Positions 10,512 through 20,014 of a DNA stretch of 64,000 nucleotides are shown piece after piece (the first letter of the stretch is position 1; each line of letters begins with the position of its first letter). Made by a program: the position numbers and the translations under genes. The DNA comes from Emcibacter sp. (lineage in GTDB: Bacteria; Pseudomonadota; Alphaproteobacteria; Sphingomonadales; Emcibacteraceae): assembly GCF_963675455.1 (NCBI RefSeq), contig NZ_OY776217.1, forward strand, positions 1,350,001-1,414,000, given 5' to 3'. Below the pieces are notes generated by a model that was not told where the DNA came from, made no database searches, and saw only the letters and a list, made by a program, of their open reading frames with translations.

Positions 10512-11627
10512 TCAGATCGGTTGCGCCGTGACGTCAAACATCTCCTGGGTGGCCTTGTGGTTGTCGACCAGTGGTCCCTTGCCCAATTGGCCGAAACAGA
10601 TGGCAAGACTGGCGCGCACGATATAGGCGCAGCGATCAAATCGACGTTGACGATAGGCGTCTAGAGCGGCCTGAATGGTGTCATGTTTCGTTAATTCTTC
10701 AGCCAGCACGATGGAGTCCTCAATGGCCATACCCGCACCCTGACCCAGATGCGGCGTCGTTGCATGCACGGCATCACCCAGCAGTACGACCCGGCCCTTG
10801 TGCCAGGGGCCTTCTACAAGCATGCCTTCCAGCGGGCGGTAGACAACACCGTTGTCATCTGTGATCTGCTCCCCGAGCTTTCTGATCGCCGGGGCGCAAC
10901 CGCCAAGTTTTCCGCGCATGGTTTCTGCCAGTCCTTCGCGCGGATAGTGCGGGTTATCGGGCTCCGGTGTGGTTGCATACATATACATCAGTTCCCGACT
11001 GATTGGCACCAGGCCTACACCTGTAGGGCCATTGTAGACCTGCAATGCATCAAGTCCCTCAGGGCGCGGGAAATTGTAACGCCAGACGGCCTGTCCGGTG
11101 AATTGTGGCGTTTCAGCGTCAGGAAGAATCATCGAGCGGGTTTGCGAATAGACGCCGTCCGCGCCAATGACAAGATCGAAGCTCTCTGTGTCACCGTTCG
11201 AAAAATGAACAGTGCAGTGATCGCCGTCATCTTCGATATTTTCTGCGGTAACACCCAGGCGAACTTCCGTCCCTGATGCAATGGCACGGTCCCCCAGCAG
11301 CTTGTGTAGCGCCGGCCTTCCGATGCCGAGGTTTGCGGGAATTCCTTCGACCAGGGTCGGTGCCGGAATCCGCGCCACCTGCGTGCCATCGGGAGCGAAA
11401 ATTTCAACGAAATTGAAACCAACACCGGCCGCAATGTAATCCTGCAAGAGTCCGAGCTGGTCCATTGCCCGGACGGCATTGGCCTGCTGGATGATGCCGA
11501 CGCCATAGACTGACCAATCGGGGTCTTTTTCAATTACTGTGACTTTGAAACCTTCGCGACGCAGGGCAATGGCCGAGGTCAGTCCCCCAATGCCGCCTCC
11601 AATGATGAGTATTTCGAGATTACGCAT
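10512..11627 (-). CDS. FAD-dependent aromatic monooxygenase
   Basis: 371 residues of the class A flavoprotein hydroxylase family (salicylate/3-hydroxybenzoate/dihydroxypyridine hydroxylase-like). GGGIGG at 10-15 is the FAD-binding motif, GADGVYS the DG motif, and LLGDAVHATTPHLGQGAGMA the GD motif. No membrane segment. It would use NAD(P)H and O2 to add a hydroxyl to an aromatic ring, making the catechol for the next enzyme in the operon. The gap to the upstream MBL gene is only 3 bases. Confidence 0.9.
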   Translation of the reverse strand: MRNLEILIIGGGIGGLTSAIALRREGFKVTVIEKDPDWSVYGVGIIQQANAVRAMDQLGLLQDYIAAGVGFNFVEIFAPDGTQVARIPAPTLVEGIPANLGIGRPALHKLLGDRAIASGTEVRLGVTAENIEDDGDHCTVHFSNGDTESFDLVIGADGVYSQTRSMILPDAETPQFTGQAVWRYNFPRPEGLDALQVYNGPTGVGLVPISRELMYMYATTPEPDNPHYPREGLAETMRGKLGGCAPAIRKLGEQITDDNGVVYRPLEGMLVEGPWHKGRVVLLGDAVHATTPHLGQGAGMAIEDSIVLAEELTKHDTIQAALDAYRQRRFDRCAYIVRASLAICFGQLGKGPLVDNHKATQEMFDVTAQPI

Positions 11628-11630
11628 TAT

Positions 11631-12623
11631 TCAGAATACCTCCAGATCACTGGCAATTATAACCGGGCCATGAAAATGTTTTGAGATGCTGCCCAGGTAG
11701 ATGAGCTGATCCGCACCAGTTGCTCCAGCTGCGCCGAAATGGGTAACAACAACCGATTTCACACCGGCACGGGCTGCCATTTGTCCGACATCGTCGGGGG
11801 ACAGGTGATGTGCCGTGAGGTGTTTTTGCACGCCCGCAATTTGCGTCGCATCGGCGCTGCGGCTATTTCGCCGGACCATTTCTACGGTGCGGGGGATATC
11901 CATCATTTCAGCGACCAGCATATCAGCATCTTTTGCCAGATCTTCGACAGCTTTGCTCGGGCCGGTATCCCCGGTATAAACAATAGACCTGTCGGGCATG
12001 TCAAAACGCAGGGACAAAGACTTGAAATGTTTATCCAGGTCACTGCCCGGTTCAAAACTATAGTGAGTATTTTGGCGAGCCGTTACAGTCATGTCGCCAA
12101 GTTTGACGGTGTCTTTGTCGGCGATCTCATGCACCTCGACGGTATCCGCCGGGTTTTCCCATGAGACGCCCGGGATGCCAAAACCCGCGGCGGCTGCAGG
12201 GGCCATCGAGGCTGCGATCCCGGAAACCAGTTCTTTTGTGCCGGGCGGCCCGTAAATGGCGAGCTTCCCGGGAACGGATGTCTGGTTCCGCAATCCGAGT
12301 ACTGCCGCCAGACCACCCGTATGGTCGAAGTGAAGATGGCTCAAAAATACAGCCTTTATCTGTCCCAGGCGTATGCCTGCCTTCGAAAGCTGCTCCGCCG
12401 CGCCGTCACCGGCGTCAATCAGATAGGCATCCTTTCCTCTGACAAGCACATTTGCCGGTTGCGAACGATGTGGGTCCGGCACCGGTCCGGCCACCGTGCC
12501 CAGTGTGATAAACCGGGACGGTGCGACGGTTGCCATATCAGATGCAGGTGCAGTCTGGGCACCGCAGGGTGCGACGAGTGGCAAAAGAACAGCGATTAAA
12601 GCAGGCAACACGCGAGAACTCAT
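11631..12623 (-). CDS. Exported MBL-fold metallohydrolase
   Basis: 330 residues with a signal peptide (hydrophobic stretch 5-18, cleavage probably near GAQTA). HLHFDH (96-101) is the dinuclear zinc motif; further ligands lie around His187, the TGDT segment and the final THF. Such periplasmic MBL proteins include lactonases, arylsulfatases and RNase Z-like hydrolases. As the second gene after the TonB receptor it may hydrolyse an ester, sulfate or lactone of the imported compound in the periplasm. The specific bond is unknown. Confidence 0.87.
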   Translation of the reverse strand: MSSRVLPALIAVLLPLVAPCGAQTAPASDMATVAPSRFITLGTVAGPVPDPHRSQPANVLVRGKDAYLIDAGDGAAEQLSKAGIRLGQIKAVFLSHLHFDHTGGLAAVLGLRNQTSVPGKLAIYGPPGTKELVSGIAASMAPAAAAGFGIPGVSWENPADTVEVHEIADKDTVKLGDMTVTARQNTHYSFEPGSDLDKHFKSLSLRFDMPDRSIVYTGDTGPSKAVEDLAKDADMLVAEMMDIPRTVEMVRRNSRSADATQIAGVQKHLTAHHLSPDDVGQMAARAGVKSVVVTHFGAAGATGADQLIYLGSISKHFHGPVIIASDLEVF

Positions 12624-12636
12624 CTATCGTCTCCAA

Positions 12637-15138
12637 TCAGAAGTTTACAGTGCCACGCAAACCAAAAGTTCGCGGCGGTTGATAAGTAGAAGATGCTACA
12701 TTTCCTGCACCAAGCTGATAGGTTACGGGCACAGCTTCGTTTGTCAGGTTTCGCGCATATGCGGTTACCGACCAGGTGCCATCACCAGGGGACAGGTTCA
12801 AAGATGCATCCAAAGTCACATCGCTTCCACTATTGCCGGTTGGCAAGTAGTTAAATCCGATAACCCGGTCACTGCGATAGCGCCCATCAACAGTACCGAC
12901 CAGTTCAAAATCGCCAAGAAGAAGTGTCTGCTGAATTCCAATATTAATCGTCCAGTCCGGAGAGTTCAAAGCATCACGTCCTGAGCAATCAATGATGAAA
13001 CTGCGCTCAGGCGACATGACCTGAGTGGCATCGCAACCAGTTACCGGCGTCAGAAAGTTTGGCGGATCAGTTTCGTCAGACAAATCGACCTGATCATAAA
13101 CGAAGCTATCATATTTCGCATCAAGGTACTGCACGGCACCGCGTATCAGGGTATTTTCAGCCACAAGAAACTGGAAATCGACATCCACTCCCTTAATCGT
13201 TGATTTGCCGACATTGCGAGTATAGAAAGCGTTGTTCCCTTCTGTATCGACCCCCAGAGCGGCGAGCTGCTGTCCTCTGTATTTCCAGTAGAAAAGTTCG
13301 ATATTCAACTCCAGGCGGTTGTCGAGGAATCGGTTTTTCGAGCCTATCGTATAGGCGTCGATGAACTCTGGTTCATAGTCTTCACGACCAATGGTGATGT
13401 TGAAGCCGCCTGCGCGAAAACCGGTCTCGAAACTTGCGTAAAGCAGGTTATCCTGCGTCACATCATACTCAACTGCGGCACGCCAGGTAACCTCCTGGTC
13501 TCCTGACGATTGTTGGATCGCATACGGTGTTACCGAAAGGATGGCCCCGGGCGCCCCGTCTATGAACGGACCATAGGGATATACGCCTGCGATCGGATTG
13601 CCGTCAAATGGTGTCCGGAAAGGTTGAAATAATGATGGGTCAAGGCCATTGATCGTATCCTCAAGCGTTAAGCCAACGGGGAGCGTTGGGACCTGCGCAC
13701 AGGAAGGTGGGCGCCCGACCGGATCTTCCAGGCAGACGCCTGCGGTGGAGCTTGCGGAGGCGTCGATTGAACGGGTTTCGTCTGTATAGCGGATCCCGCC
13801 GACTAACCTCAGATTATCGCTCAGATTGTATGTCGCCCGTGCGAAGAGGGCCACTGATTCCGTATCAGAATCAAAGCTGTTGTGTGTAACTGTCGAGAAC
13901 TGGTTGAAAGAGTTTACACCCTTAACGTTCTCGTTGAAATAATAAGCTCCCAAAATCCACTCAACCGGATCAATGTCTCCAGAAAGGCGCGCTTCAAGGC
14001 TATACTGCTTGGCAGTATCCTGGTTGATAGCCGCTTTGAACGGGGGGCCATTGAATTGATTGTCCAGGTCTGATTTTCTGAAGCTGGGAATGATTACCAG
14101 ATCTGCCCACTCCATGTTGAAATTCAGTTCGGCATTCACGCCAAAATAAGCGTCGTCTCGGAAAGGGTATGCATAGTCCTCCAGGGGTGAGAAAAGCGGC
14201 GCCGCTATCGCATTGTCCCGAATGAACGCAAGCGTTTCCGGCGTATGAAGACCTGTAAAATCAGCCGTTACACTTGCAGGCGCAGGAATAAACGGATGAT
14301 TTGGCACCGGAAGATCCGGCGAGAATGGCGCGAAACCATAAACGCCATGGACATTCAAACCCGGGCCTGTTCCCTTTTGTGTGGAATAATCAACAGACAA
14401 ACGGGCATTAAACTGGTCAGTCAGCTCTGCATAAATTTGCCCCCGCAACGCAAGGTCTTTTGCCGAGCCCGTACCATCATCAAAATAACCGTCATGCTCA
14501 TTGACCGTCGCGGCGAAACGGACGGCTACATTATCAGTAACAGCCAAATTCGCTGCACCGGACACTTCATAGGCATCGTAGTTGCCGAACCCAGCGCTCA
14601 CATGTCCGCTGTTTTCACCGAGTTGAGGCTTTGTCGGAATGACGTTGATCGCCCCTCCCGTGGCATTTCGGCCATAGAGGGTACCCTGAGGGCCTTTCAA
14701 GACTTCGACACGGTCGATGTCCAGAAAAGAAGCGATCGTTGAGGATGGACGACCAATGTAGACGCCATCAATATTAAACGCGATTGCGGGATTGGTGTAT
14801 CCGTTGTTGGTAAAGTTGCCGACGCCACGGACAAAATAGCCCGCATTCGCACCACCGCCAGCCGTGACGAAAAGTGCAGGCGCAATTTTATTCAGTGACG
14901 TTGCATCCGCGACCCCAACGCGGGCCAGTTCCGCGCCTGTTGCTGCATTGATGGGGATGGCGGCATCCTGAAGTGACTCTGCAGTACGCTGTGCTGTCAC
15001 GACGATTTCCTCCAACCTGATCGCGATGTCATTGTCGGTATTCCTGTTTATGTCCCCGGCCGGCGCGTCCTGTGCCCATACCGCATGGCTTGAAAGGGCA
15101 AGTGCCATTGCACTGCTCAGCAATATATTCTGTTGCAT
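12637..15138 (-). CDS. TonB-dependent outer-membrane receptor
   Basis: 833 residues: signal peptide ending near VWAQ, a TonB box region EEIVVTAQR (about 43-51), plug domain with LKGPQGTLYGRNATGG, and a long beta barrel ending in phenylalanine (GTVNF), the outer-membrane assembly signal. It imports large or scarce substrates with energy from TonB-ExbBD. It is the first gene of the minus-strand catabolic run and faces a LysR gene, so it probably imports the aromatic substrate rather than iron. In sphingomonads related receptors take up lignin-derived biaryls; that function is inference here. Confidence 0.93.
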   Translation of the reverse strand: MQQNILLSSAMALALSSHAVWAQDAPAGDINRNTDNDIAIRLEEIVVTAQRTAESLQDAAIPINAATGAELARVGVADATSLNKIAPALFVTAGGGANAGYFVRGVGNFTNNGYTNPAIAFNIDGVYIGRPSSTIASFLDIDRVEVLKGPQGTLYGRNATGGAINVIPTKPQLGENSGHVSAGFGNYDAYEVSGAANLAVTDNVAVRFAATVNEHDGYFDDGTGSAKDLALRGQIYAELTDQFNARLSVDYSTQKGTGPGLNVHGVYGFAPFSPDLPVPNHPFIPAPASVTADFTGLHTPETLAFIRDNAIAAPLFSPLEDYAYPFRDDAYFGVNAELNFNMEWADLVIIPSFRKSDLDNQFNGPPFKAAINQDTAKQYSLEARLSGDIDPVEWILGAYYFNENVKGVNSFNQFSTVTHNSFDSDTESVALFARATYNLSDNLRLVGGIRYTDETRSIDASASSTAGVCLEDPVGRPPSCAQVPTLPVGLTLEDTINGLDPSLFQPFRTPFDGNPIAGVYPYGPFIDGAPGAILSVTPYAIQQSSGDQEVTWRAAVEYDVTQDNLLYASFETGFRAGGFNITIGREDYEPEFIDAYTIGSKNRFLDNRLELNIELFYWKYRGQQLAALGVDTEGNNAFYTRNVGKSTIKGVDVDFQFLVAENTLIRGAVQYLDAKYDSFVYDQVDLSDETDPPNFLTPVTGCDATQVMSPERSFIIDCSGRDALNSPDWTINIGIQQTLLLGDFELVGTVDGRYRSDRVIGFNYLPTGNSGSDVTLDASLNLSPGDGTWSVTAYARNLTNEAVPVTYQLGAGNVASSTYQPPRTFGLRGTVNF

Positions 15139-15287
15139 TTTCTGCTCCCTGATTGACGTTGATTTTCCCTATATGTTCGGCTTAACGCCGACCAATTTCT
15201 ATTGTGGGTTTTACATTGGCATAGTTATAATAATTATGATAATTAATAGTTATTGTGAATATTCATTAATAAAAATGATGGTAAAAG
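15139..15287. promoter_or_regulatory. Divergent promoter region, TonB receptor / LysR
   Basis: 149 bases between divergent starts, very AT-rich from 15220 to 15280 with overlapping inverted repeats (ATAATTATGATAATTAATAG and nearby ATTCATTAAT). LysR regulators usually bind such sites between their own gene and the target operon. No exact -35/-10 pair is claimed. Confidence 0.6.
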
Positions 15288-16193
15288 ATGCGTCTCGACA
15301 ATTTTGACCTTAATCTGCTGGTCGCTTTCAACGTGCTTCTTGAGGAGCGAAATGTTACGAGAGCGGCTGATCGCCTGAATGTGACGCAGTCTGCCATGAG
15401 TGCGGCGCTCCGGCGCCTGCGTGAGGCGCTGCAGGATGAAATATTGATCCAGCATGGTAAAAAAATGATTCCGACGCCACATGCGCTGGATATGGCACCC
15501 GAAGTCGCGTCGGCGATCATTCATTTGCGCAGCGTTATTTCAACCGGAACCGGGTTTGATCCGCGAACGTCCCAGCGTCGTTTCAAGATTGCGGCGTCAG
15601 ATTATATTACAACAGTACTTATTGTTCCTTTGATGAAAATTCTGGGAGAAGAGGCGCCGGGCATCAAGATCGATCTGTCGTTACCCTCAACGGAAACAAC
15701 TGAAAGGCTTGTCGATGGAGAACTTGACCTGTTTCTTACGCCAGAAGAGTTCTTAAAAGAGGACCTGCCACGGGAACTTTTATTTGAAGAGCGTCATGTC
15801 GTTGTGGGCTGGTCGGAAAACCCTGTTATGCAAAAACCTTTGACGGAGGAGAGCTTCTTTGAAAGCGGCCATGTTGCCGTTATGATTTCCGGCGGTGAAA
15901 CTTATATCGAACGGGCGCTTCGCAGTCAGGGTTTTCAGCGTGTTGTGGAAGTTACTGCTCCTTCTTTTATACAGGTCCCCTGGCTTTTGTCAGGTACCAG
16001 ACGCCTGGCGCTCATGCACGAGCGACTTGCCAGATTGATGGCACCAGGGCTTTCGCTGACTATTTCAGAAGTTCCATTGGACCTTCCGGTCATGCGGGAA
16101 ATGATGCAGTGGCATGCGACACGATCTACCGATGCCGGTTTGCTTTGGCTGCGAAAAAAAATCTTACAGATGGCGGTCGACAGATTGCCGTAG
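15288..16193 (+). CDS. LysR-family transcriptional regulator
   Basis: 301 residues. An N-terminal winged helix-turn-helix (about 7-66, NVTRAADRLNVTQSAMSAALRRLRE) is followed by a periplasmic-binding-protein-like effector domain. The opening LDNFDLNLLVAFN resembles NodD/LinR-type members. It is transcribed away from the TonB-receptor operon, the typical arrangement for a LysR activator of the neighbouring genes in response to a pathway intermediate. Confidence 0.94.
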   Translation: MRLDNFDLNLLVAFNVLLEERNVTRAADRLNVTQSAMSAALRRLREALQDEILIQHGKKMIPTPHALDMAPEVASAIIHLRSVISTGTGFDPRTSQRRFKIAASDYITTVLIVPLMKILGEEAPGIKIDLSLPSTETTERLVDGELDLFLTPEEFLKEDLPRELLFEERHVVVGWSENPVMQKPLTEESFFESGHVAVMISGGETYIERALRSQGFQRVVEVTAPSFIQVPWLLSGTRRLALMHERLARLMAPGLSLTISEVPLDLPVMREMMQWHATRSTDAGLLWLRKKILQMAVDRLP

Positions 16194-16527
16194 TTGAGGG
16201 GTATCCTCCACAGTCTTTTCCGCGCTGCCCTCTTTGGGGCTTTTGAGTATATGTTTTCGTGTCATCTTCGTTCCTTCGTCACTTCGATAGGCCCGAAAAC
16301 ATCACCTTATGCAAGAACCTTAGTTTGTCCAACTAGATCTGACGGGGAACAAGTATGTCGGGACATTAGATATTGGCTGCCCAGTCGGTTCGTAATTCTT
16401 CCCACTATATATCCGCTTTCCCGATTCAGGCACTACTTATTGTGACCCGGTCACTACTCATAAAGTCCATTGAGGCGACCTCAGTCCACGCTTATTCTGT
16501 GGCAGGTAAAAAAGAGGGAGAGCGAAT
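16194..16527. other. Gene-free stretch before the MDR oxidoreductase
   Basis: No supported coding frame in 334 bases. The notable content is a perfect 13-base palindrome GTGACC-C-GGTCAC at 16442-16454, flanked by direct copies CACTACTTAT (16431-16440) and CACTACTCAT (16452-16461). This could be an operator for the next gene. The ribosome-binding site GAGGGAG lies just before 16528. Confidence 0.55.
16442..16454. promoter_or_regulatory. 13-base palindrome, candidate operator
   Basis: GTGACC and GGTCAC arms around a single C, about 75 bases upstream of the MDR gene start. Dimeric regulators bind such sites. No regulator is assigned. Confidence 0.4.
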
Positions 16528-17526
16528 ATGAGCATGCACGCAGTGGTTTATGACAAGGTCGGAAGTGAAATGGGTTTTACCATCCGGGAGATGCCCATTC
16601 CCGCGGTCGGTGACGATGAGGTCTTGTATGAGGTTGAAGCTTTTGGATTAAATCAGGCGGACCTCTTGTTGATCCAGGGACGGCATTATGTCGTTCAGGA
16701 CCTCCCTATTCGACTGGGTTATGAAGGGAGCGGCACAGTTGTTGCTGTCGGCAAAAATGTAAAAAATTTCCGGGAAGGCGACAAGGTAACCTCCATGCCA
16801 AATGTGGATGGTCCTTATTCAAATGCCGGTACTCACGCGCTGGCGCAGGAAAGGTTTCTGACAAAACGGCCTGCTGGCTACAGCGCGCAGGAAGCAGCCC
16901 ATCTCTGGATGCAGACCCTGACGGCATATTATCCGATGGCGGAGCTTTTCCCTATCAAGCCAGGGGACTGGGTGATGATTACGGCGGCTACCGGAGGATC
17001 GGGGCTCGGTGCGATACAGATGGCGAAGCTTTTGGGGGCAAGGGTCATTGCAACGACCCGATCGCCGGAAAGAAAAGGGGCTTTGCTGAAGCAAGAAGGT
17101 GCTGACCATGTGATCGAAACATATGGATCCAACCTGATTGATGAAGTGAACGACATCACCAGTGGCAAAGGGGTAAGCCTGATCTGCGATTCCATTGGCG
17201 GACCTTATGTAAACACTTATGCGTCAACTCTGGCGCCGCAGGGTATTCTCTATGTTTATGGCGTGTTATCAAACGAAGATATGTCATTGCCTGTTCTGAC
17301 CCTTGCGCACCGGGGTGCGGGTCTTTATGGCTATTCGCTGATTAATGAGCTGCGCAAACCGGGTGCTCTGGAACGGGGACGGGATTTTGTGCTGGCTGCC
17401 CTGGAAGCGGGAAAGATCAAACGCCCGGTTATTGACCGTGTCTTCCCCTTTGCAGAGGCTGCAGAGGCTTACCAATATCTGATGAACGGAACAAGGGGCG
17501 GCAAGATTATCGTCTCTGTGAAATAA
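16528..17526 (+). CDS. Zinc-independent MDR-family NAD(P)H oxidoreductase (quinone oxidoreductase-like)
   Basis: 332 residues: an N-terminal GroES-like domain (about 28-95) and a Rossmann domain with ATGGSGLGAIQMAKLLGA (about 153-170). The Cys/His set of zinc alcohol dehydrogenases is absent, as in quinone oxidoreductase and enoyl reductase members. Start ATG is preceded by GAGGGAG. It stands alone on the plus strand downstream of the LysR gene and may reduce a quinone or enone arising from the adjacent aromatic pathway. Confidence 0.88.
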   Translation: MSMHAVVYDKVGSEMGFTIREMPIPAVGDDEVLYEVEAFGLNQADLLLIQGRHYVVQDLPIRLGYEGSGTVVAVGKNVKNFREGDKVTSMPNVDGPYSNAGTHALAQERFLTKRPAGYSAQEAAHLWMQTLTAYYPMAELFPIKPGDWVMITAATGGSGLGAIQMAKLLGARVIATTRSPERKGALLKQEGADHVIETYGSNLIDEVNDITSGKGVSLICDSIGGPYVNTYASTLAPQGILYVYGVLSNEDMSLPVLTLAHRGAGLYGYSLINELRKPGALERGRDFVLAALEAGKIKRPVIDRVFPFAEAAEAYQYLMNGTRGGKIIVSVK

Positions 17527-17590
17527 TATTATATAATCCAGCGGTCGCCCGATAGGCCATACCTTCTGAATAAGGGGCGGGTGCCTCGTG

Positions 17591-17626
17591 TCAACTTCCG
17601 ACTAAATCCTGCCCCCAAAACCAACA
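17591..17626 (+). repeat. tRNA-3'-end-like repeat, copy B
   Basis: TCAACTTCCGACTAAATCCT then GCCCCCAAAACCAA. The second half resembles a tRNA T-arm/acceptor/CCA end. Copy C at 21397-21430 shares GCAACTTCCG..TAAATCC with it, and copy A at 3663-3684 shares TAAATCCT.CCCC. Copies B and C bracket the YcaO and exchanger genes. Confidence 0.5.
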
Positions 17627-17719
17627 AAAAACATTCTCTTGCCTGGTAAGGTGTCTATGAAATTGGGGGAAATTCAGTTACATGGAACTGATGACACGTT
17701 TTCAGGAAAGAATAGTCAA

Positions 17720-19891
17720 ATGGAAATCACGGTTAATTTTTTGGACAACCTTCGGCTTGAGGCCAGGTTTGATGATTTTACGATCACGACCGACCAGCCT
17801 GTTCGTTATAAGGGCGATGGAACCGCGCCAAGTCCGTTTGATTATTTTTTAGCCTCTTCCGCCCTTTGCGCCGCATATTTTATAAAGGTTTATTGTCTGT
17901 CGCGGGATATCCCGACAGATGATATTCGGGTTTCGCAAAATAATATTGTTGATCCGGAAAACAGATATAATCAAACCTTTCAAATTCAGGTCGAATTGCC
18001 GCCCGGCATTTCGGAACGTGACCGGCTGGGTATTTTAAGGTCGGCGGATCGCTGCACCGTGAAAAAAGTTATCCAGCAAACCCCTGAATTTAAAATTGAG
18101 CCTGTGGAAAACCTGGATGATGCGTCGTTGCTGCAAGGGTATGAGGGCGATGGCAATACGATGATTGTGGGCAAAGACCTGCCGCTGGAACAAACGATAG
18201 CTAATATGACGTCCGTCCTGTCGGATATCGGTATTAAAATCGAAATTGCGTCCTGGCGTAATCTTGTGCCAAATGTCTGGTCGCTTCATATCCGCGAAGC
18301 TGCCTCCCCGATGTGTTTTACCAACGGGAAAGGGGCGACGAAGGAAAGCGCCCTTTGTTCGGCTCTGGGCGAATATATTGAACGGATGAGCTGTAATTTC
18401 TTCTATAATGACTATTATTTCGGTGAAGAAATCGCGAACAGAAAATTTGTCCATTACCCCAATGAAAAATGGTTTAAAGCAGGTGCCGATGATGCTTTGC
18501 CAGAGGGGCTGATGGATGAAAGATGCCTGCAACTTTATAATCCGGATGGTGAATTAAGGGCGTCTCATTTGATTGACACAAATTCGGGGCTTGCAGAACG
18601 CGGGATTTGTGCCTTGCCCTTTACGCGCAGTTCGGATCAGAAAACGGTCTATTTCCCGTCCAACCTGCTCGAAAATCTGTTTGTCAGCAATGGTATGAGT
18701 GCCGGCAATAATTTGTATGAAGCAAAGGTGCAATGCCTGTCTGAAATATTTGAACGGGCCATCAAACGACAGATTATCGAGGAAGAGATCATTCTGCCTG
18801 ATGTGCCAAAAGAAATTCTGGCAAAATACCCCCATATTCTGGCTGGCATAGAGGAGCTGGAAAATAAAGGCTTCCCCGTTTTGGTCAAGGATGCATCCCT
18901 GGGGGGCAGGTTCCCTGTCATGTGTGTGACCTTGATGAACCCGAAAACAGGCGGCGTTTTTGCGTCCTTCGGGGCGCATCCAAGTTTTGAAGTGGCGCTG
19001 GAACGTTCCCTCACTGAATTATTACAGGGACGCAGTTTCGAAGGCCTGAATGACGTCCCGCCCCCGACTTTCAATAGCCATGCGGTGTCTGAACCGCATA
19101 ATTTTGTTGAACATTTTATTGATTCAACCGGCGTCATATCATGGAAGTTCTTTAGCGCGAAACATGATTATGAGTTTTGCAAATGGGATTTCAGCGGCAC
19201 GACAGAGGAAGAAAATGATTGTCTGATGAACATCCTCACCGGCCTTGGCAAAGAGGTCTATGTCGCGACCTATGAAGACTTTGGCGCGACGGCGTGCAGG
19301 ATATTGGTGCCTGATTATTCGGAAGTTTATCCGGTCGAGGATCTGATTTGGGATAATACCAACCAGGCCCTGATGTTCAGGGAAGATATATTAAACATCC
19401 ATTCGCTGACGGATGAAGAGCTTGAAGATTTGTTGGAGCGTCTCGAACAGTCGGAACTGGATCATTATACCGTCATATCAACCCTGATCGGCATCGCATT
19501 TGATGAAAATACGGTGTGGGGCAAGCTGGATGTGGGTGAGTTGAAAATGCTGATTTACCTGGCCTTGCAACAATATGAAGAAGCGAGAGAGATCGTTGGC
19601 GACTTCCTGAATTTTAATGAGAATACAGTCGAACGTGTTTTATTTTATCAGGCACTGGGCGCAGTTCTTGATATTACAATTGATGATGACCTGGATATCG
19701 AGGACTATGTGCCAAACCTCACCAGAATGTATGGCGTGCAAGTCATCGAAAATGTGCTGGGGTCTGTGACGGGGGATGTCAGATTTCCCGGCTTGACAAA
19801 GACGAGCCTGAAACTCGAAGGACTGGATAAACATCTGAAATTGATTGAAAGCTATAAAAAACTACATAAGGTGCGGGGATTACAACAATAA
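17720..19891 (+). CDS. ycaO: OsmC-YcaO fusion protein
   Basis: 723 residues from the chosen ATG at 17720 (MEITVNFLDNLR), which has AGGAAAG nine bases before it; an ATG at 17657 or the TTG at 17639 would add up to 27 residues. About residues 1-130 are an OsmC-like domain and about 150-720 match E. coli YcaO along its length (PNVWS.HIR, CFTNGKGATK, ALGEY.ER, GICALPFTR, ISWKFF, DFSGTTEEE). E. coli YcaO assists RimO in beta-methylthiolation of ribosomal protein S12; other YcaO proteins use ATP to activate peptide amides. The OsmC part may handle thiols or peroxides. No substrate peptide gene is seen nearby. The gene is more AT-rich than its surroundings and lies between tRNA-end-like repeats, suggesting transfer. 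Confidence 0.92.
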   Translation: MEITVNFLDNLRLEARFDDFTITTDQPVRYKGDGTAPSPFDYFLASSALCAAYFIKVYCLSRDIPTDDIRVSQNNIVDPENRYNQTFQIQVELPPGISERDRLGILRSADRCTVKKVIQQTPEFKIEPVENLDDASLLQGYEGDGNTMIVGKDLPLEQTIANMTSVLSDIGIKIEIASWRNLVPNVWSLHIREAASPMCFTNGKGATKESALCSALGEYIERMSCNFFYNDYYFGEEIANRKFVHYPNEKWFKAGADDALPEGLMDERCLQLYNPDGELRASHLIDTNSGLAERGICALPFTRSSDQKTVYFPSNLLENLFVSNGMSAGNNLYEAKVQCLSEIFERAIKRQIIEEEIILPDVPKEILAKYPHILAGIEELENKGFPVLVKDASLGGRFPVMCVTLMNPKTGGVFASFGAHPSFEVALERSLTELLQGRSFEGLNDVPPPTFNSHAVSEPHNFVEHFIDSTGVISWKFFSAKHDYEFCKWDFSGTTEEENDCLMNILTGLGKEVYVATYEDFGATACRILVPDYSEVYPVEDLIWDNTNQALMFREDILNIHSLTDEELEDLLERLEQSELDHYTVISTLIGIAFDENTVWGKLDVGELKMLIYLALQQYEEAREIVGDFLNFNENTVERVLFYQALGAVLDITIDDDLDIEDYVPNLTRMYGVQVIENVLGSVTGDVRFPGLTKTSLKLEGLDKHLKLIESYKKLHKVRGLQQ

Positions 19892-20014
19892 ACGGCATTT
19901 GGAGGCGGCCCTCTATGTACTGTTATACAGGGCTTTGCCGGCTTGACGACCTGCTTGGTGGCAGTGACACTGTTGATATTCTGGCGGGGCCTTGCATCTC
20001 TGGTTCCTGGGAGT

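Noticed and set aside
17720..19891. Ribosomally made peptide (azoline) biosynthesis cluster around YcaO
   Set aside because: The protein matches housekeeping E. coli YcaO, and no precursor peptide, dehydrogenase or leader-binding gene is adjacent.
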